From Eurosta solidaginis (lineage: Eukaryota > Arthropoda > Insecta > Diptera > Tephritidae): a stretch of DNA of 64,000 nt. The notes beneath the pieces are model-generated. The model worked only from the letters and a program-made list of their open reading frames with translations, was not told the DNA's origin and did no database searches. The DNA is taken from the NCBI RefSeq assembly GCF_040869045.1, contig NC_090321.1:91184603-91248602 (forward strand), written 5' to 3'. A program made the position numbers and the translations under genes. Positions 22,893 to 33,714 of the stretch are shown here, piece by piece; position 1 is the first letter of the stretch; each line of letters starts with the position of its first letter.

Positions 22893-23855
22893 CCTATTAA
22901 TGAATAGATCGAAAAGCTTCTCTATTACATACCCGAAGTTTACCTCCAACATTATCGTCTTCTTTTCACTAATCTCAAACGGGATTTAGAAAAAACTTTC
23001 TGTTTCAACAGGGTTGTACGAAAGATATGAGGGTGTTAGATGCGATAGTTACACATTAAAAGTACATACATTAGGTATGTCGGGGTTGGTTCTAGATAAG
23101 TAAAAGTTTAGCCTGTTACAGTATCCAGATTAAAGTTGAGCTGGAGTGACGCGCGTTTCCCAGGCGAGGTTGCTCTCCTCAACTGCATGTTCGGGGTATT
23201 TGTCTGTGAAAATGGGGTTCGCAGGGCAAATATTGGCACGGCTGGCTTCCTGAGTGCCGAATAATCGTTAACATTTCTATTGCTGTCGTTTACGCTGGTC
23301 ATATATTTAGACCAAACTCTTCTTTGCCTTAAAGCTTAATCCTTTTACTATTTTAACTGGCTTTTGCAGCTAGCCTTATGCACCTTTGAAATTGAAAATT
23401 GTGCCCTCGTACATATGCATAGATATGCTGGTATAAACAGTTTTGTTACATCGCCATTTTCAGGTTTTAACCTTACTCGTATATACAGTTTCTTTGTTCC
23501 TCACTCTGATCAAAACTACAGCACAAACTTGAAAGCAGACACTCACAGATATAACCCGTCCTGGTGCTTACAGTGCTGATGGCTTGTGTTCGCTTGCTGT
23601 TTTCTACGCCAAGGAATTTTGCAGTTTTGTCAGGGTCACCGTTTGACAGTTTGTCTATTTGTTTGTTTAGTACTTTTCCTTTTATTTTAGTACATAATCT
23701 TTCCTTTTTATTATTTATCTATTTGTTTCAGTTTGGCACAAATGAAAGTCGCAAAGAAAATTACAATAATAATAAAATAAAGAAAAGAAAATTTAGTTGC
23801 GGCAATATTAAATCAAACAATGAACCATGAAAAACAATAACAAAAACATACGTAC
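22893..23855. other. Non-coding stretch
   Basis: Open frames here (e.g. 23364-23579 and 23564-23830) have no recognisable content, and no repeat family was identified. The stretch ends at the target duplication of the hAT element. Confidence 0.35.
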
Positions 23856-23883
23856 ATTGGAAACAGGGTCGGGCCCTAGGCAA

Positions 23884-24226
23884 CCATCAATTTAGGGGAC
23901 ATTTTTTATTGTCACAAATAAAATTAATACCTACATTTTAAACATGTCGTTTTCTACATTTGTTTTCGGCAAATTCATCAATTATATCATCAAGATCGAT
24001 TTTGTTCAATAAATCTGACTCAATGCAAAGTATACCTAACATCTCGAGTCGCTCTTGTCGCGTGTAGCTCTTTCAGCAGGTTTGATTCGTTTTAATTGCG
24101 AGAAGGATCGTTCGGCAGAACAATTTGTGATCATTAATTTAAAAAAAATCGGAAGAGCTATTTCTATGCTAGGAAATACATCGGCTAATTGATGTTCCAT
24201 TAGAATCTTATACAAATAACTATGAG
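23884..24226 (-). pseudogene. hAT transposase, C-terminal dimerisation part
   Basis: Minus-strand translation gives YLYKILMEHQLADVFPSIE, then LMITNCSAERSFSQLKRIK, a frameshift near 24070, and LEMLGILCIESDLLNKIDL. The NCSAERSFSQLKRIK block is characteristic of the hAT C-terminal dimerisation domain of ZMYM1-like transposases. It continues the reading from 29050, across the insertion. Confidence 0.85.
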
Positions 24227-24487
24227 TTATTTAATAATTTGGGAAAAATTTTTAAACAACGTGACATCAGAACGGACAAGGCGACAGCTGTTTCGATTAT
24301 ACCTTGTAAATCTCTTCAAAGCCTTTTCTCCCGGGAGTGGGAGTTTATTAAATAAATTATAAAATTAACAAATTGCTTCAAATAAATGTTTTCATACATT
24401 TAAAAAAGCAATACGGGCAATCCCCGATTAAATCATACAAACAGTCAAAATTGGTTAATTCGTTGTAGTTCTATAAATAGAACAAAA

Positions 24488-26352
24488 AAAAAACAAGTAA
24501 GAACGGGACTGTCTTCGACTGTGCTGAAGACTTCATACCTTTCATGAATGGGGCTGAACAATAATCTTATCCCGTTCGTAATCTCCGAATAATCGGATGT
24601 ATAAGATAATAAATATATAGTGAACAGATCTACATACCTTAACGATTTTTAAGATAAATATAAAATAAAAAACAGGTAGGTAATTTGTGTGAGGATGCAA
24701 AGTTTCAGGTTTTTTGTGGTCTGCGTGTAAAAACTGTGACTACGAATCACGTATTTCAACAACATATGACGCAAACGTAACTATTTGATGAAATTTGATG
24801 AATTTTGAAGCTTCTAGCCGTAAAAAGGGGCCAAAATGACAGTTTATATGAAGTATATAATATATATACCACCGATCTCTATGATTTTTTCAGACAACAA
24901 TATATGCTATATACGTAAGCATTTTGTGAAATTTGCAGCTTCTAGCTATTAAAACGGGGCAGAAATTGCGCAAAGTTTCTTATCTGAACGATCGGTTGTA
25001 TGAGATATATACTATGTATACAACCGATCTCAATGATTTTTTCAGACATCAATATATGCTATACACGTAAGCATTTGGTGAAATTTGAAGCTTCTAGCTG
25101 TTAAAATGGGGCCGATTTCGTAAAAAAAATATATATATACTATATATACCATCATATATATATTATATATATCACCGATCTCTATGATTTTTTGACAAAA
25201 CAATACATACTACATACGTAAGCAATCGGTGAAATTTGAAGCTTATAGCTGTTAAAATGGGGTAGAAATTGCGAAAAGTGTCTTATCTGAACAATCGGTT
25301 GTATGAGATATATACTATATATACAACCGATGTCTATGATTTTTTCAGACAACAATATATGCTATATACGTAAGCAATCAGTGAAATTTGAAGCTTATAG
25401 CTGTTAAAATGGGGTAAAAATTGCGAAAAGTTTCTTATCTGAACAATCGGTTGTATGAGATATATACTATATATACAACCGATCTCTATGATTTTTTCAG
25501 ACAACAATATATGCTATATACGTAAGCAATCGGTGAAATTTGAAGCTTATAGCTGTTAAAATGGGGTAGAAATTGCGAAAAGTTTCTTATCTGAACAATC
25601 GCTTGTATGAGATATATACTATATATACAACCGATCTCTATGATTTTTTCAGACAACAATATATGCTATATACGTAAGTATTCGGTGGAATTTGAAGCTT
25701 CTAGCTGTTAAAATGGGGCTAAAATTTGCGAAAATATATATATATATACTATATATACCACCATATATATACTATATATACCACCGATCTTTATGATTTT
25801 TTCAGACAACAATATATGCTATATATGTAAGCATTCGTTGAAATTTGAAGCCTCTAGCTCTTAAAATAGGGCAGTAATTCGAAAAGTTCCTTATCTGAAC
25901 AATCGGTTGTGGGGGATATATACTATATATACGACCGATCTCATAAATTTTTTCAGGCAACAATATGTGCAATATACGAAAGTATATGGTGAAGTCTGAA
26001 GCTTCAATCTGTTAAATTGGGTAAGATATTACAAAAATCCTCTTTTTCTGAAAAATCGGTTGTATGGAGGATATATGCTAGAGTGGTCCGATCCGGTCGG
26101 TTCCGACAAATGTCTAATCGGTCACCCAAATACACCCGCTCACCAAATTTTATCAAGATATCTCAAAAATTGAGGGACTAGTTTGCATACAAACAGACAG
26201 ACGGACAGACGGACATGGCTAAATCAACTCAGCTCTTCAACCTGATTATTTCGGTATACTTAATGGTGGGTCTATCTATTTTCCTTTAAGGACTTACAAT
26301 TTTCGGTTTCGTGACGAAATTAATATACCATTTCATTTTCATGAAAGGTATA
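24488..26352 (-). mobile_element. Helentron/DINE-like element, family 2, copy 1
   Basis: Plus-strand start AACAAGTAAGAACGGG with a degraded hairpin GTCTTC-GACTGTGCT-GAAGAC and subterminal ATACCTTTCATGAA (about 24535). It then has 152-bp satellite units (about 24860-26060), a GACA-GACGGACATGG microsatellite (26190-26216), and the end CATGAAAGGTATAAAAA, which repeats the subterminal motif inverted. The plan is the same as family 1 although the sequences differ. No protein frame. Confidence 0.65.
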
Positions 26353-28350
26353 AAAACAGGTAGGTAATTTGTGTGAGGATGCAAAGTTTCAGGTTTTTTG
26401 TGGTCTGCGTGTAAAAACTATGACTACGAATCACGTATTTCAACAATATATGACGTAAACGTAACTATTTGATGAAATTTGATGAATTTTGAAGCTTCTA
26501 GCCGTAAAAAGGGGGCAAAAATTAGAGTTTATATGGGGTATATAATATATATACCACCGATCTCTATGATTTTTTCAGACAACAATATATGCTATATACG
26601 TAAGCATATGGTGAAATTTGAAGCGTCTAGCTGTTAAAAAGGTGCAGAAATTGCGCAAAGGTTCTTAACTGAACAATCGGTTGTATGAGATATATATTAT
26701 ATATACCACCGATCTCAACGATTTTTTCAGACAACAATATATGCTATACACGTAAGCATTTGATGAAATTTGAAGCTTCTAGCTGTTAAAATGGGGAAGA
26801 AATTGCGCAAAGTTTCTTATCTGAACAATCGGTTGTATGGGATATATACTATATATACCACCGGTATCTATGATTTTCTCAGACAACAATATATGCTATA
26901 CACGTAAGCATTTGGTGAAATTTGAACATATCTAAACGATTTTTAAGATAAATATAAAATAAAAAATAGGTAGGTAATCTGTGTGAGGATGCAAAGCTTC
27001 ACGTTTTTTGTGGTCTGCATGTAAAAAATATGACTACGAATCGCGTATTTCAAAAATATATGACGTAAACGTAACTATTTGATGAAATTTGATGAATTTT
27101 GAAGCTTCTAGCCGTAAAAAGGGGCCAAAATGACAGTTTATATGAAGTATAAAATATATATACACCCGATCTCTATGATTTTTTCAGACAACAATATATG
27201 CTATATACGCAAGCATTTTGTGAAATTTAAAGCTTCTAGCTGTTAAAACGGGGCAGAAATTGCGCAAAGTTTCTTATCTGAACAATCGGTTGTATGAGAT
27301 ATATACTATGTATACCACCGATCTCAATGATTTTTTCAGACATCAATATATGCTATACACGTAAGCATTTGGTGAAATTTGAAGCTTCTAGCTATTAAAA
27401 TGGGGCCGAAATCGTAAAAAAAATATATATATACTATATATACCATCATATATATATTATATATATCACCGATCTCTATGATTTTTTGACAAAACAATAC
27501 ATACTATATACGTAAGCAATCGGTGAAATTTGAAGCTTATAGCTGTTAAAATGGGGTAGAAATTGCGAAAAGTTTCTTATCTGAACAATCGGTTGTATGA
27601 GATGTATACTATATATACAACCGATGTCTATGATTTTTTCAGATAACAATATATGCTATATACGTAAGCAATCAGTGAATGTTGAAGCTTATAGCTGTTA
27701 AAATGGGGTAGAAATTGCGAAAAGTTTCTTATCTGAACAATCGGTTGTATGAGATATATACTATATATACAACCGATCTCTATGATTTTTTCAGACAACA
27801 ATATATGCTATATACGTAAGCAATCGGTGAAATTTGAAGCTTATAGCTGTTAAAATGGGGTAGAAATTGGGAAAAGTTTCTTATCTGAACAATCGGTTGT
27901 ATGAGATATATACTATATATAAAACCGATCTCTATGATTTTTTCAGACAACAATATATGCTATATACGTAAGTATTCGGTGAAATTTGAAGCTTCTAGCT
28001 GTTAAAATGGGGCTAAAATTTGCGAAAATATATATATATATATACTATAAATATATACTATATATACCACCGATCTTTATGATTTTTTCAGACAACAATA
28101 TATGCTATATATGTAAGCATTCGTTGAAATTTGAAGCCTCTAGCTCTTAAAATAGGGCAGTAATTACGAAAAGTTCCTTATCTGAACAATCGGTTGTGGG
28201 GGATATATACTATATATACGACCGATCTCATACATTTTTTCAGGCAACAATATGTGCAATATACGAAAGTATATGGTGAAGTTTGAAGCTTCAATCTGTT
28301 AAATTGGGTAAGATATTACAAAAATCCGCTTTTTCTGAAAAATCGGTTGT
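24860..28350 (+). repeat. 152-bp satellite with internal palindrome
   Basis: Landmark TCTTATCTGAACAATCGG falls at 25281, 25433 and 25585, so the period is 152 bp. Each unit holds an imperfect palindrome (AATCGGTTGTAT ... ATATACAACCGAT). There are about eight units in 24860-26060, three in 26540-26930 and eight in 27150-28350, broken by non-satellite spacer. Some units carry (TA)n expansions. Confidence 0.85.
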
Positions 28351-28645
28351 ATGGAGGATATATGCTATAGTGGCCCGATCCGGTCGGTTCCGACAAATGT
28401 CTAATCGGACACCCAAATACACCCGCTCACCAAATTTTATCAAGATATCTCAAAAATTGAGGGACTAGTGTGCATACAAACAGACAGACGGACAGGCGGA
28501 CATGGCTAAATCAACTCAGCTCTTCAACCTGATTATTTCGGTATACTTAATGGTGGTTCTATCTATTTTCCTTTAAGGACTTACAATTTTCGGTTTCGTG
28601 ACGAAATTAATATACCATTTCATTTTCATGAAAGGTATAAAAACA
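26353..28645 (-). repeat. Duplicated family 2 block (partial plus near-complete copy)
   Basis: After copy 1 ends at 26352, the sequence restarts inside the element (AGGTAGGTAATTTGTGTGAGG at about 26357) for about 580 bp. It then restarts again at about 26936 (AACGATTTTTAAGATAAA) and runs to the same terminus, GAAAGGTATAAAAA, at 28645. The last block matches copy 1 almost base for base with an offset near 2.3 kb, including the order of variant units, so it arose by segmental duplication rather than independent insertion. Confidence 0.75.
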
Positions 28646-28784
28646 GCAACAAAACAAAAGTTTCTTTGAAAACCGCCGTACGAAATATAGCTTTAACGCA
28701 TAATTGCATACGAAGTATGCATGTGTAAAAAAGATTAAAATATGCAAAAAGAAGGCAATTGGGAAAAACTTTACAACAACTAAG

Positions 28785-29041
28785 GCATGGCGTAGCTGAA
28801 TGCGTTTATAACCATTTCAACTATCGTAGGAGTGCGGGTTCGACTCCCACTCCCGGGAGAAAAGGCTTTGAAGAGATTTACAAGGTATAATCGAAACAGC
28901 TGTCGCCTTGTCCGTTCTGATGTCACGTTGTTTAAAAATTTTTCCCAAATTATTAAATAAATTATAAAATTAACAAATTGCTTCAAATAAATGTTTTCAT
29001 ACATTTAAAAAAGCAATACGGGCAATCCCCGATTAAATCAT
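28785..29041 (+). mobile_element. tRNA-headed SINE-like unit
   Basis: Contains an A-box-like TGGCGTAGCTGAATGCG (28788-28804) and a perfect B-box GGTTCGACTCC (28837-28847) followed by ACTCCCGGGAGA, the layout of a tRNA-derived RNA polymerase III promoter. A unique body of about 180 bp follows and ends CCCCGATTAAATCAT just before ACTATGAG. Body pieces recur at 24227-24442, one inverted and one direct. No cloverleaf can be completed, so it is not a tRNA gene. Confidence 0.55.
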
Positions 29042-29049
29042 ACTATGAG

Positions 29050-30230
29050 TTTTTTGTGCATCAGTGTATCTGGAGTTCACGTAACTTTGGAATTGTTTCA
29101 TTTCAATGAAAAATTCTTCCAAATCTCTAGAATAAAAACGAACTAAGTTATTTATAGCTTCATGGAGATCTCCATCACTTAGAGAAAGGTTGATGAGAAA
29201 TGCAAATCTCTCTGAAACTTCCAGATACACTTCGCACGTCGTTTGATTTCATTGTGAAGATTGATTTTGTCCTAAAATCACTGCGAGGCGAAAATTTTAC
29301 TTCTGGACTTCTGGAGCATTTTCATTTTTTCTACGAGTACGTTTTACGATTTCTGTATAACCTACACCAGGTAATAATTGTTTTGTTTTTTCCTCGAAGT
29401 CATTGAACTTTTCACGGAATGAAACTAAACCCTTCTAACAATCCGTACAAAAAACCACACGTTTGCAAATCTGCCTTTTCACTTTGTAATGACTTCCTCA
29501 CTGAACGCAAAGCAGTCAAAATAGAGTTCCATAAAATCAACATGGAATCAAATTCGCATTTTCGCATTTTATTTGCGATACACGTCGCCTCATAACGAGT
29601 ATCAGTATTTTGTGATTCATCATCAGCAATGATTTCTAGAGCCTCTAATATGATATCAAATGAATCGTAAACTGTATTCGTCGCTTTCGAATGTGCTTCC
29701 CAGCGTATAGTTGACAATGTCTTCAAAGCTTTCTCATTGCTTATTTTATTTTTAAATACGCCCCAACGATAGGTGGAAGCGGAAAAAAATTATATAATGT
29801 CTGCAAAATGGCGAAAAAATCTACTGCATGAAAGCAGCACTTCATAGCATGCTCTCCGATCAAATTAAGGGAATGCGCGGAACAGGGAACATAGATCGCA
29901 TTCTCATTCAAACTCAATATTCTTGCTTGCACACCTTTATGCTTCCCGGACATGTTTAATGCATTGTCATATTATTGTCCTCCAAAATTTAGAATATCTA
30001 AACCACAGTCTTCAGTAAGAAACTTTAAAGTTTGATTCGCTAGACTTTCAACAGTATGACCTTCCAACTGAAGAAAAGTTGTAAACCTTTTTTATTATTC
30101 AATACACTCTCCTTTCACTTCATTACACTTCTTTGCACGCTCATATAATTTGTCAAATGAGTCGAAAATGTCCTTTTTAGTAACCTTGTCTAGTTTGTAG
30201 GTCATCGCCTTTTGAGTGCGGTCAATTGAG
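29050..30230 (-). pseudogene. hAT transposase (ZMYM1-like), central part
   Basis: Minus-strand reading, N to C: KAMTYKLDKVTKKDIFDSFD, LEGHTVESLANQTLKFLTED, NMSGKHKGVQARILSLNENA, YVPCSAHSLNLIGEHAMKCC, RWEAHSKATNTVYDSF, SKFSPRSDFRTKSI and EMKQFQSYVNSRYTDAQKTH. This is the catalytic-core order of hAT transposases annotated as zinc finger MYM-type 1-like. Stops (e.g. after GGQ near 29970 and in 29231-29411) and frameshifts are scattered through it, and the N-terminal zinc finger and start are absent. It continues at 23884-24226 after the inserted segment. Confidence 0.85.
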
Positions 30231-30410
30231 TTCTATTTATTGGAGTAAAATTTATATTCAGTTGTGATTATATTTTTCTTTCACTCTCTAGAATTTTATG
30301 TTTGTAAGAAAATTTTAGAAGTCTTTTTCATTTTTCGGTGACCCCCTAAAATCGGGGGCCCCGGGCAACTACCTATTCTACCTACCTGTTAATCCGGCCC
30401 TGATTGGAAA

Positions 30411-31254
30411 CTACAACAACACAATAGGTTTTTAGAAAGTAACTTTTTGAAAAGCAGCTTCAAGCAGCAACTTGATTCATTTATTTGCGTCCACTATACA
30501 AAACCTTTAAGAACGACTTTCTACTCATCATCATTCTTCAGTAAAACACTGAGTGTACGAGCACTTGAGCGAGAGCAAAATAAAATCAGTCAATGCTGTT
30601 TGTATTTACCGGATGTAGTTGGCTGCATGTAGATTGGCTGGCGAAGAGGATGTGCATACTTTTGCTTAGAAAGCAATGAAGGTTTTATGGATAAAAGTCT
30701 TGAGTGCAATTCTCTTTGTTATTTCGCCACGAGCCCAAAGGAATTTGTATAGACAAAGTAAATTTAAGTTTGAAGACGAAATATTGTATGTATGTACAAA
30801 AACAACACCACAAGCGAAAAATTACAGAATACCTAGAATATCGCGTTATGCATATCCCCGTTATATATTTTTTATAGAACAAGTGAATACACATACCGTT
30901 AGTCGCAAAATACTGCTTATATACCGAATGCTTTAACGTGCAATGCGCTCCAGAGTGATAACGGCTGGATCAGGGTTCAAATAGTACATGCTGGACATTT
31001 CAGGCTGGCCGTCACATTTCTTAGACGGATACTCTATAGGGTAAAGTGTTTCGCACTGAGAGGTCTGCAGCCAATTTTAGGTAATTTGGAACATTAGTAA
31101 CGGACGCATCCATGCAAAATACTACCAAACAAAATGCTACTACTAGTGGATTGAAGGTCCAGGGATTGCCCAGAAGTTAGTGATAATAACTGATATTGGA
31201 ACATTTTGAAACGAATTTTGGGAAATTGCTGATAATTATGCACCTTCTGCTCAC
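30411..31254. other. Unique-looking DNA around a candidate exon
   Basis: No repeat family recognised. This is one of the few stretches that may be single copy. It includes the open frame 30676-30936, described separately. Confidence 0.35.
30676..30936 (+). CDS. Candidate first exon of a secreted protein
   Basis: The frame opens with MKVLWIKVLSAILFVISPRA: a basic residue, a hydrophobic core of about 13 residues and a small-residue end, like a secretory signal peptide. The following 20 residues are charged. A possible splice donor (GTATGT) lies near 30787, which would give an exon of about 37 codons. The rest of the 86-codon frame would then be intron. An initiator-like TCAGTC lies near 30588. 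No family is recognised, and a chance frame in AT-rich DNA is quite possible. Confidence 0.25.
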   Translation: MKVLWIKVLSAILFVISPRAQRNLYRQSKFKFEDEILYVCTKTTPQAKNYRIPRISRYAYPRYIFFIEQVNTHTVSRKILLIYRML

Positions 31255-31482
31255 GTTCGAATTGCTGAACGTGCGATGGTAGCGTGCCCCGCCATCCACA
31301 CCGAAGATCCTGGGTTCACGACCCGGGAAAAGCATCATCAAAATTTTAGAAACAAGTTTTTCCAATTAGAATAAAATGTTACTAAGCGGGGTCGCCCCTC
31401 GGCAGTGTTTGGCAAGCACTCCGAGTGTATTTCTGCCATGAAAAGCTCTCAGTGAAAACTCATCTGCCTTGCAGTGTTCCCT
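31255..31482 (+). mobile_element. tRNA-derived SINE with intact Pol III boxes
   Basis: A box TGGTAGCGTGCC (31278-31289) and B box GGGTTCACGACCC (31312-31324) form a tRNA-like head. The body shared with 22595-22892 (TTAGAAACAAGTTTTTCC, GGGGTCGCCCCTCGGCAGTG, TTTCTGCCATGAAAAG) follows. The 3' part is cut off at about 31482. A small reversed piece of the same body lies at about 31637-31690. Confidence 0.7.
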
Positions 31483-32347
31483 TTGTTTGAACATGTCTTA
31501 TGAAGAGACTAATTGTATCCATTTATACCCGAAAGGGATCGATAGGATCAATCCCTTTGTACCCATATGGGAACATATAAAAACTAGTCCGATTTCGATT
31601 CAATAAGGACTCAAATACGGTTCAGTCGCATTTTTCATGGCAGAAACACAATCGAAGGGTTTGCCAAGCCACCAAATCTATTTTATGTAAGTTGTTCGCC
31701 CGCTTTTCACAAAGGAATAAAAAATATTTTTAGAAAATTTAACCCTAACTCCGGCATAGTCGTTAAGCCCTAGTAATTTAGGTTCGATATAGGGCTCCAC
31801 ATTTTTCTTAAATAATTCGATTCAATAACCTGTAACCTTTTTTATTTTAATAGCTTCGTTGCCTTTTTTTTTAATATTTTCTTAAAATGGGTTACATAGA
31901 TTTCAAACTGACTCATCCCAAATGTACCCGAAAGGGACTAAAGGGGATTAATTATGCCCAAATGCAGAAAAAAGACATCAGTCAGATACTAATCTCTTTA
32001 GGGATTAATAGCTCAATTTTTTGCAGGAAACTTCTCTCTTAACTGCTGCCTACATATGTATATGTATGAGGAATGTTCTCTGAGCTGTTTTTGTTTAAGT
32101 AAATATACTTTTATGCATCCATATGTATTTATATGTATATTATGGTATAATGAAAATATAGTTCAGAACATCCAAATAGAGAGCCTCTAAAATTTCGACT
32201 CATCCGTGACGTAGGGGAGATTTTCCAGACCTCTTAACCTTAGTACCGAAATCACAATTTATATACATATATTCTTATAGGAAATCGAATGATCTACAAA
32301 AGAGTTCCAAAAAGATTATTTACTAAGTTGATTGATTTAGTAGTTGA
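31483..32347. other. Non-coding; SINE scrap and short repeats
   Basis: A reversed SINE fragment (TTTTCATGGCAGAAACAC) sits at about 31637-31690. The string TACCCGAAAGGGA occurs near 31537 and again near 31924. No gene seen. Confidence 0.4.
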
Positions 32348-32640
32348 ATAAATAAATAAATGTAAGGCGCGATAGCCCCCGAAGTGATTTTAAACCGAGC
32401 TTCACTTCAAATTTGCGCAGTGCTAATTTTTCCTACAAATTGGCGGGACTGGACCTACTGGTTTTATGCCGATTCTGAAAGGCAGAAGAGTTTTCACTAA
32501 GAAGCTTTTCATGGCAGAAAACACTCCGAGTGCTGCCAAACACTGCCGAAGGGCAACGCAGCTTAGAAGAAGTTTCTTCTAATTGATCTTCGGATCTTCG
32601 GTGTGGTAGACGGAGCTCGCAACCATCACACCACGGTCGT
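32348..32640 (-). mobile_element. tRNA-derived SINE, reverse orientation
   Basis: Reverse copy of the family at 31255. It shows a 3' tail (AAATAAAT on plus) at 32348-32360, the CGCGATAGCCCCCGAAG block, GATTCTGAAAGGC, TTTTCATGGCAGAAAACACTC and a partial tRNA-like head near 32600-32640. The B box is not preserved. Confidence 0.65.
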
Positions 32641-33111
32641 TTTGTAGTTACTTGAAATTAAAGTTCAACTTCAAATTGTATGTCATTCCTTTTACGATTT
32701 GTACAGAACCGTGATGGTCAAAACATTTCTTTTCCTTCTGGTATGGTGAAAATATTGTTCAGGACATCCAAAAAGATAACCTGTAAAAGTTTCAGCTTTT
32801 TAATTTATTGTTTAGATGCTCATAGTTTTAGTTAATCTAAATTCGCTAAGAAATTTTCCTGATTTTTTGCAATTAATTTGTCAGCAGAGTTGAGCATTTT
32901 CTTCCATATAAAGAAATCCGTTCTCCAATTTGTCCATAAAAATAAGTAGGCCAGATAGAAAAAATATTTCTAGAATCAGGAACCGCATAAAACTTTTTAA
33001 GTTTTATAGAATTTACACCAACTAGGGCACAAAATACTACAACTGAGAATTGAAAACTGTTAGATTATTTATTTTACTTGTTCCTTCGTATTTTAAACAT
33101 TTTATATATAT
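32641..33111. other. Non-coding stretch
   Basis: AT-rich DNA between a SINE and the Gypsy-2 derivative. Nothing recognised. Confidence 0.35.
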
Positions 33112-33655
33112 TGTTACGAATGTTAGTACCACTGAGGGATACTGCCATCTCTATGCCGATGCTAAGCAGTGACGTAAATGCACATCAATAATTTAATCAT
33201 TTTGTCTACACCTATGTACGTACACGCAGCGGAGAAGAAATGCACAAACACATGCAGATATTTTATCTGAGATGCTCCTAGAGGTATGTAATTATAATTG
33301 TGGAAGTGTCGCTCACACCTACAAGCGCATGGGGTATGAGAGAAGCTATAAAAATTATACATCTGCAGTTGGAGCTGAGAAATTTATAACTAACTAGTAG
33401 GTTCTGGAATTAGAAAAACCTAGAAATATGCACCGAGGAAATCAGGCAGTATAAAAAGGCGACAACAGTTTCATTTAAGCTATCAGTCAGTTTGGTTATT
33501 AAGCCAGCTAGTTGTAAAGTATAAATGTCATTGTGAAGTACTTTAATAAATGCCATTTTTCCATTATTCAATATTGGAGTTAATTATTCAACAGTTTAGT
33601 GATTCGAACTTAGCAGAAAGTTGCAAATAAGGGGATTGGCAGTAAATTCGTTACA
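33112..33655 (+). repeat. 5' LTR of Gypsy-2 derivative copy 1
   Basis: 544 bp, TGTTACGAATG to TTCGTTACA, with a TATAAAAA box at 33450-33457. Related to the solo LTR at 7291-7833. Confidence 0.9.
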
Positions 33656-33657
33656 AT

Positions 33658-33674
33658 TGGTGTCAGAAGAGGAA
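33658..33674 (+). promoter_or_regulatory. Primer binding site of Gypsy-2 family
   Basis: TGGTGTCAGAAGAGGAA follows the LTR by two bases. The same string is present at the full-length Gypsy-2 (55386-55400 region, minus). The TGGTGTCAGAA core suits a leucine-type tRNA 3' end; this is inferred from general tRNA acceptor sequences. Confidence 0.65.
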
Positions 33675-33714
33675 TTGTTGAATAAATTCCGAGGACTTCG
33701 AATACAACTTGGAC

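Larger units (their letters stand above)
24227..29041. mobile_element. Nested composite insertion inside the hAT gene
   Basis: 4815 bp bordered by the duplicated host sequence ACTATGAG (24219-24226 and 29042-29049; up to 10 bp if the following TT is counted). Removing it restores the hAT coding order. The left edge (about 24227-24343) is an inverted copy of about 28842-28964. The next 95 bp (about 24345-24442) is a direct copy of about 28950-29043. The centre holds two family 2 satellite blocks. The right edge carries a tRNA-like head (28787-28850). Either a SINE with a 5' inversion or a hAT-like element with rearranged ends could give this layout. Confidence 0.65.
23864..30402 (-). mobile_element. 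hAT transposon, split by a 4.8-kb insertion
   Basis: Begins CAGGGTCGGGCCC and ends CCGGCCCTG (complement CAGGGCCGG), with identical 8-bp flanks ATTGGAAA at 23856-23863 and 30403-30410. These are hAT-type ends and duplication. Transposase remains are read on the minus strand in two parts, separated by a foreign segment at 24227-29041. Without that segment the element is about 1.7 kb, shorter than an autonomous hAT, so the N-terminal part of the gene was already missing. Confidence 0.88.

Noticed and set aside
28787..28860. tRNA gene, because of a perfect B box and A-box-like motif
   Set aside because: Acceptor and anticodon arms do not pair, and the sequence runs into a repeated body. It is the head of a SINE-like unit.
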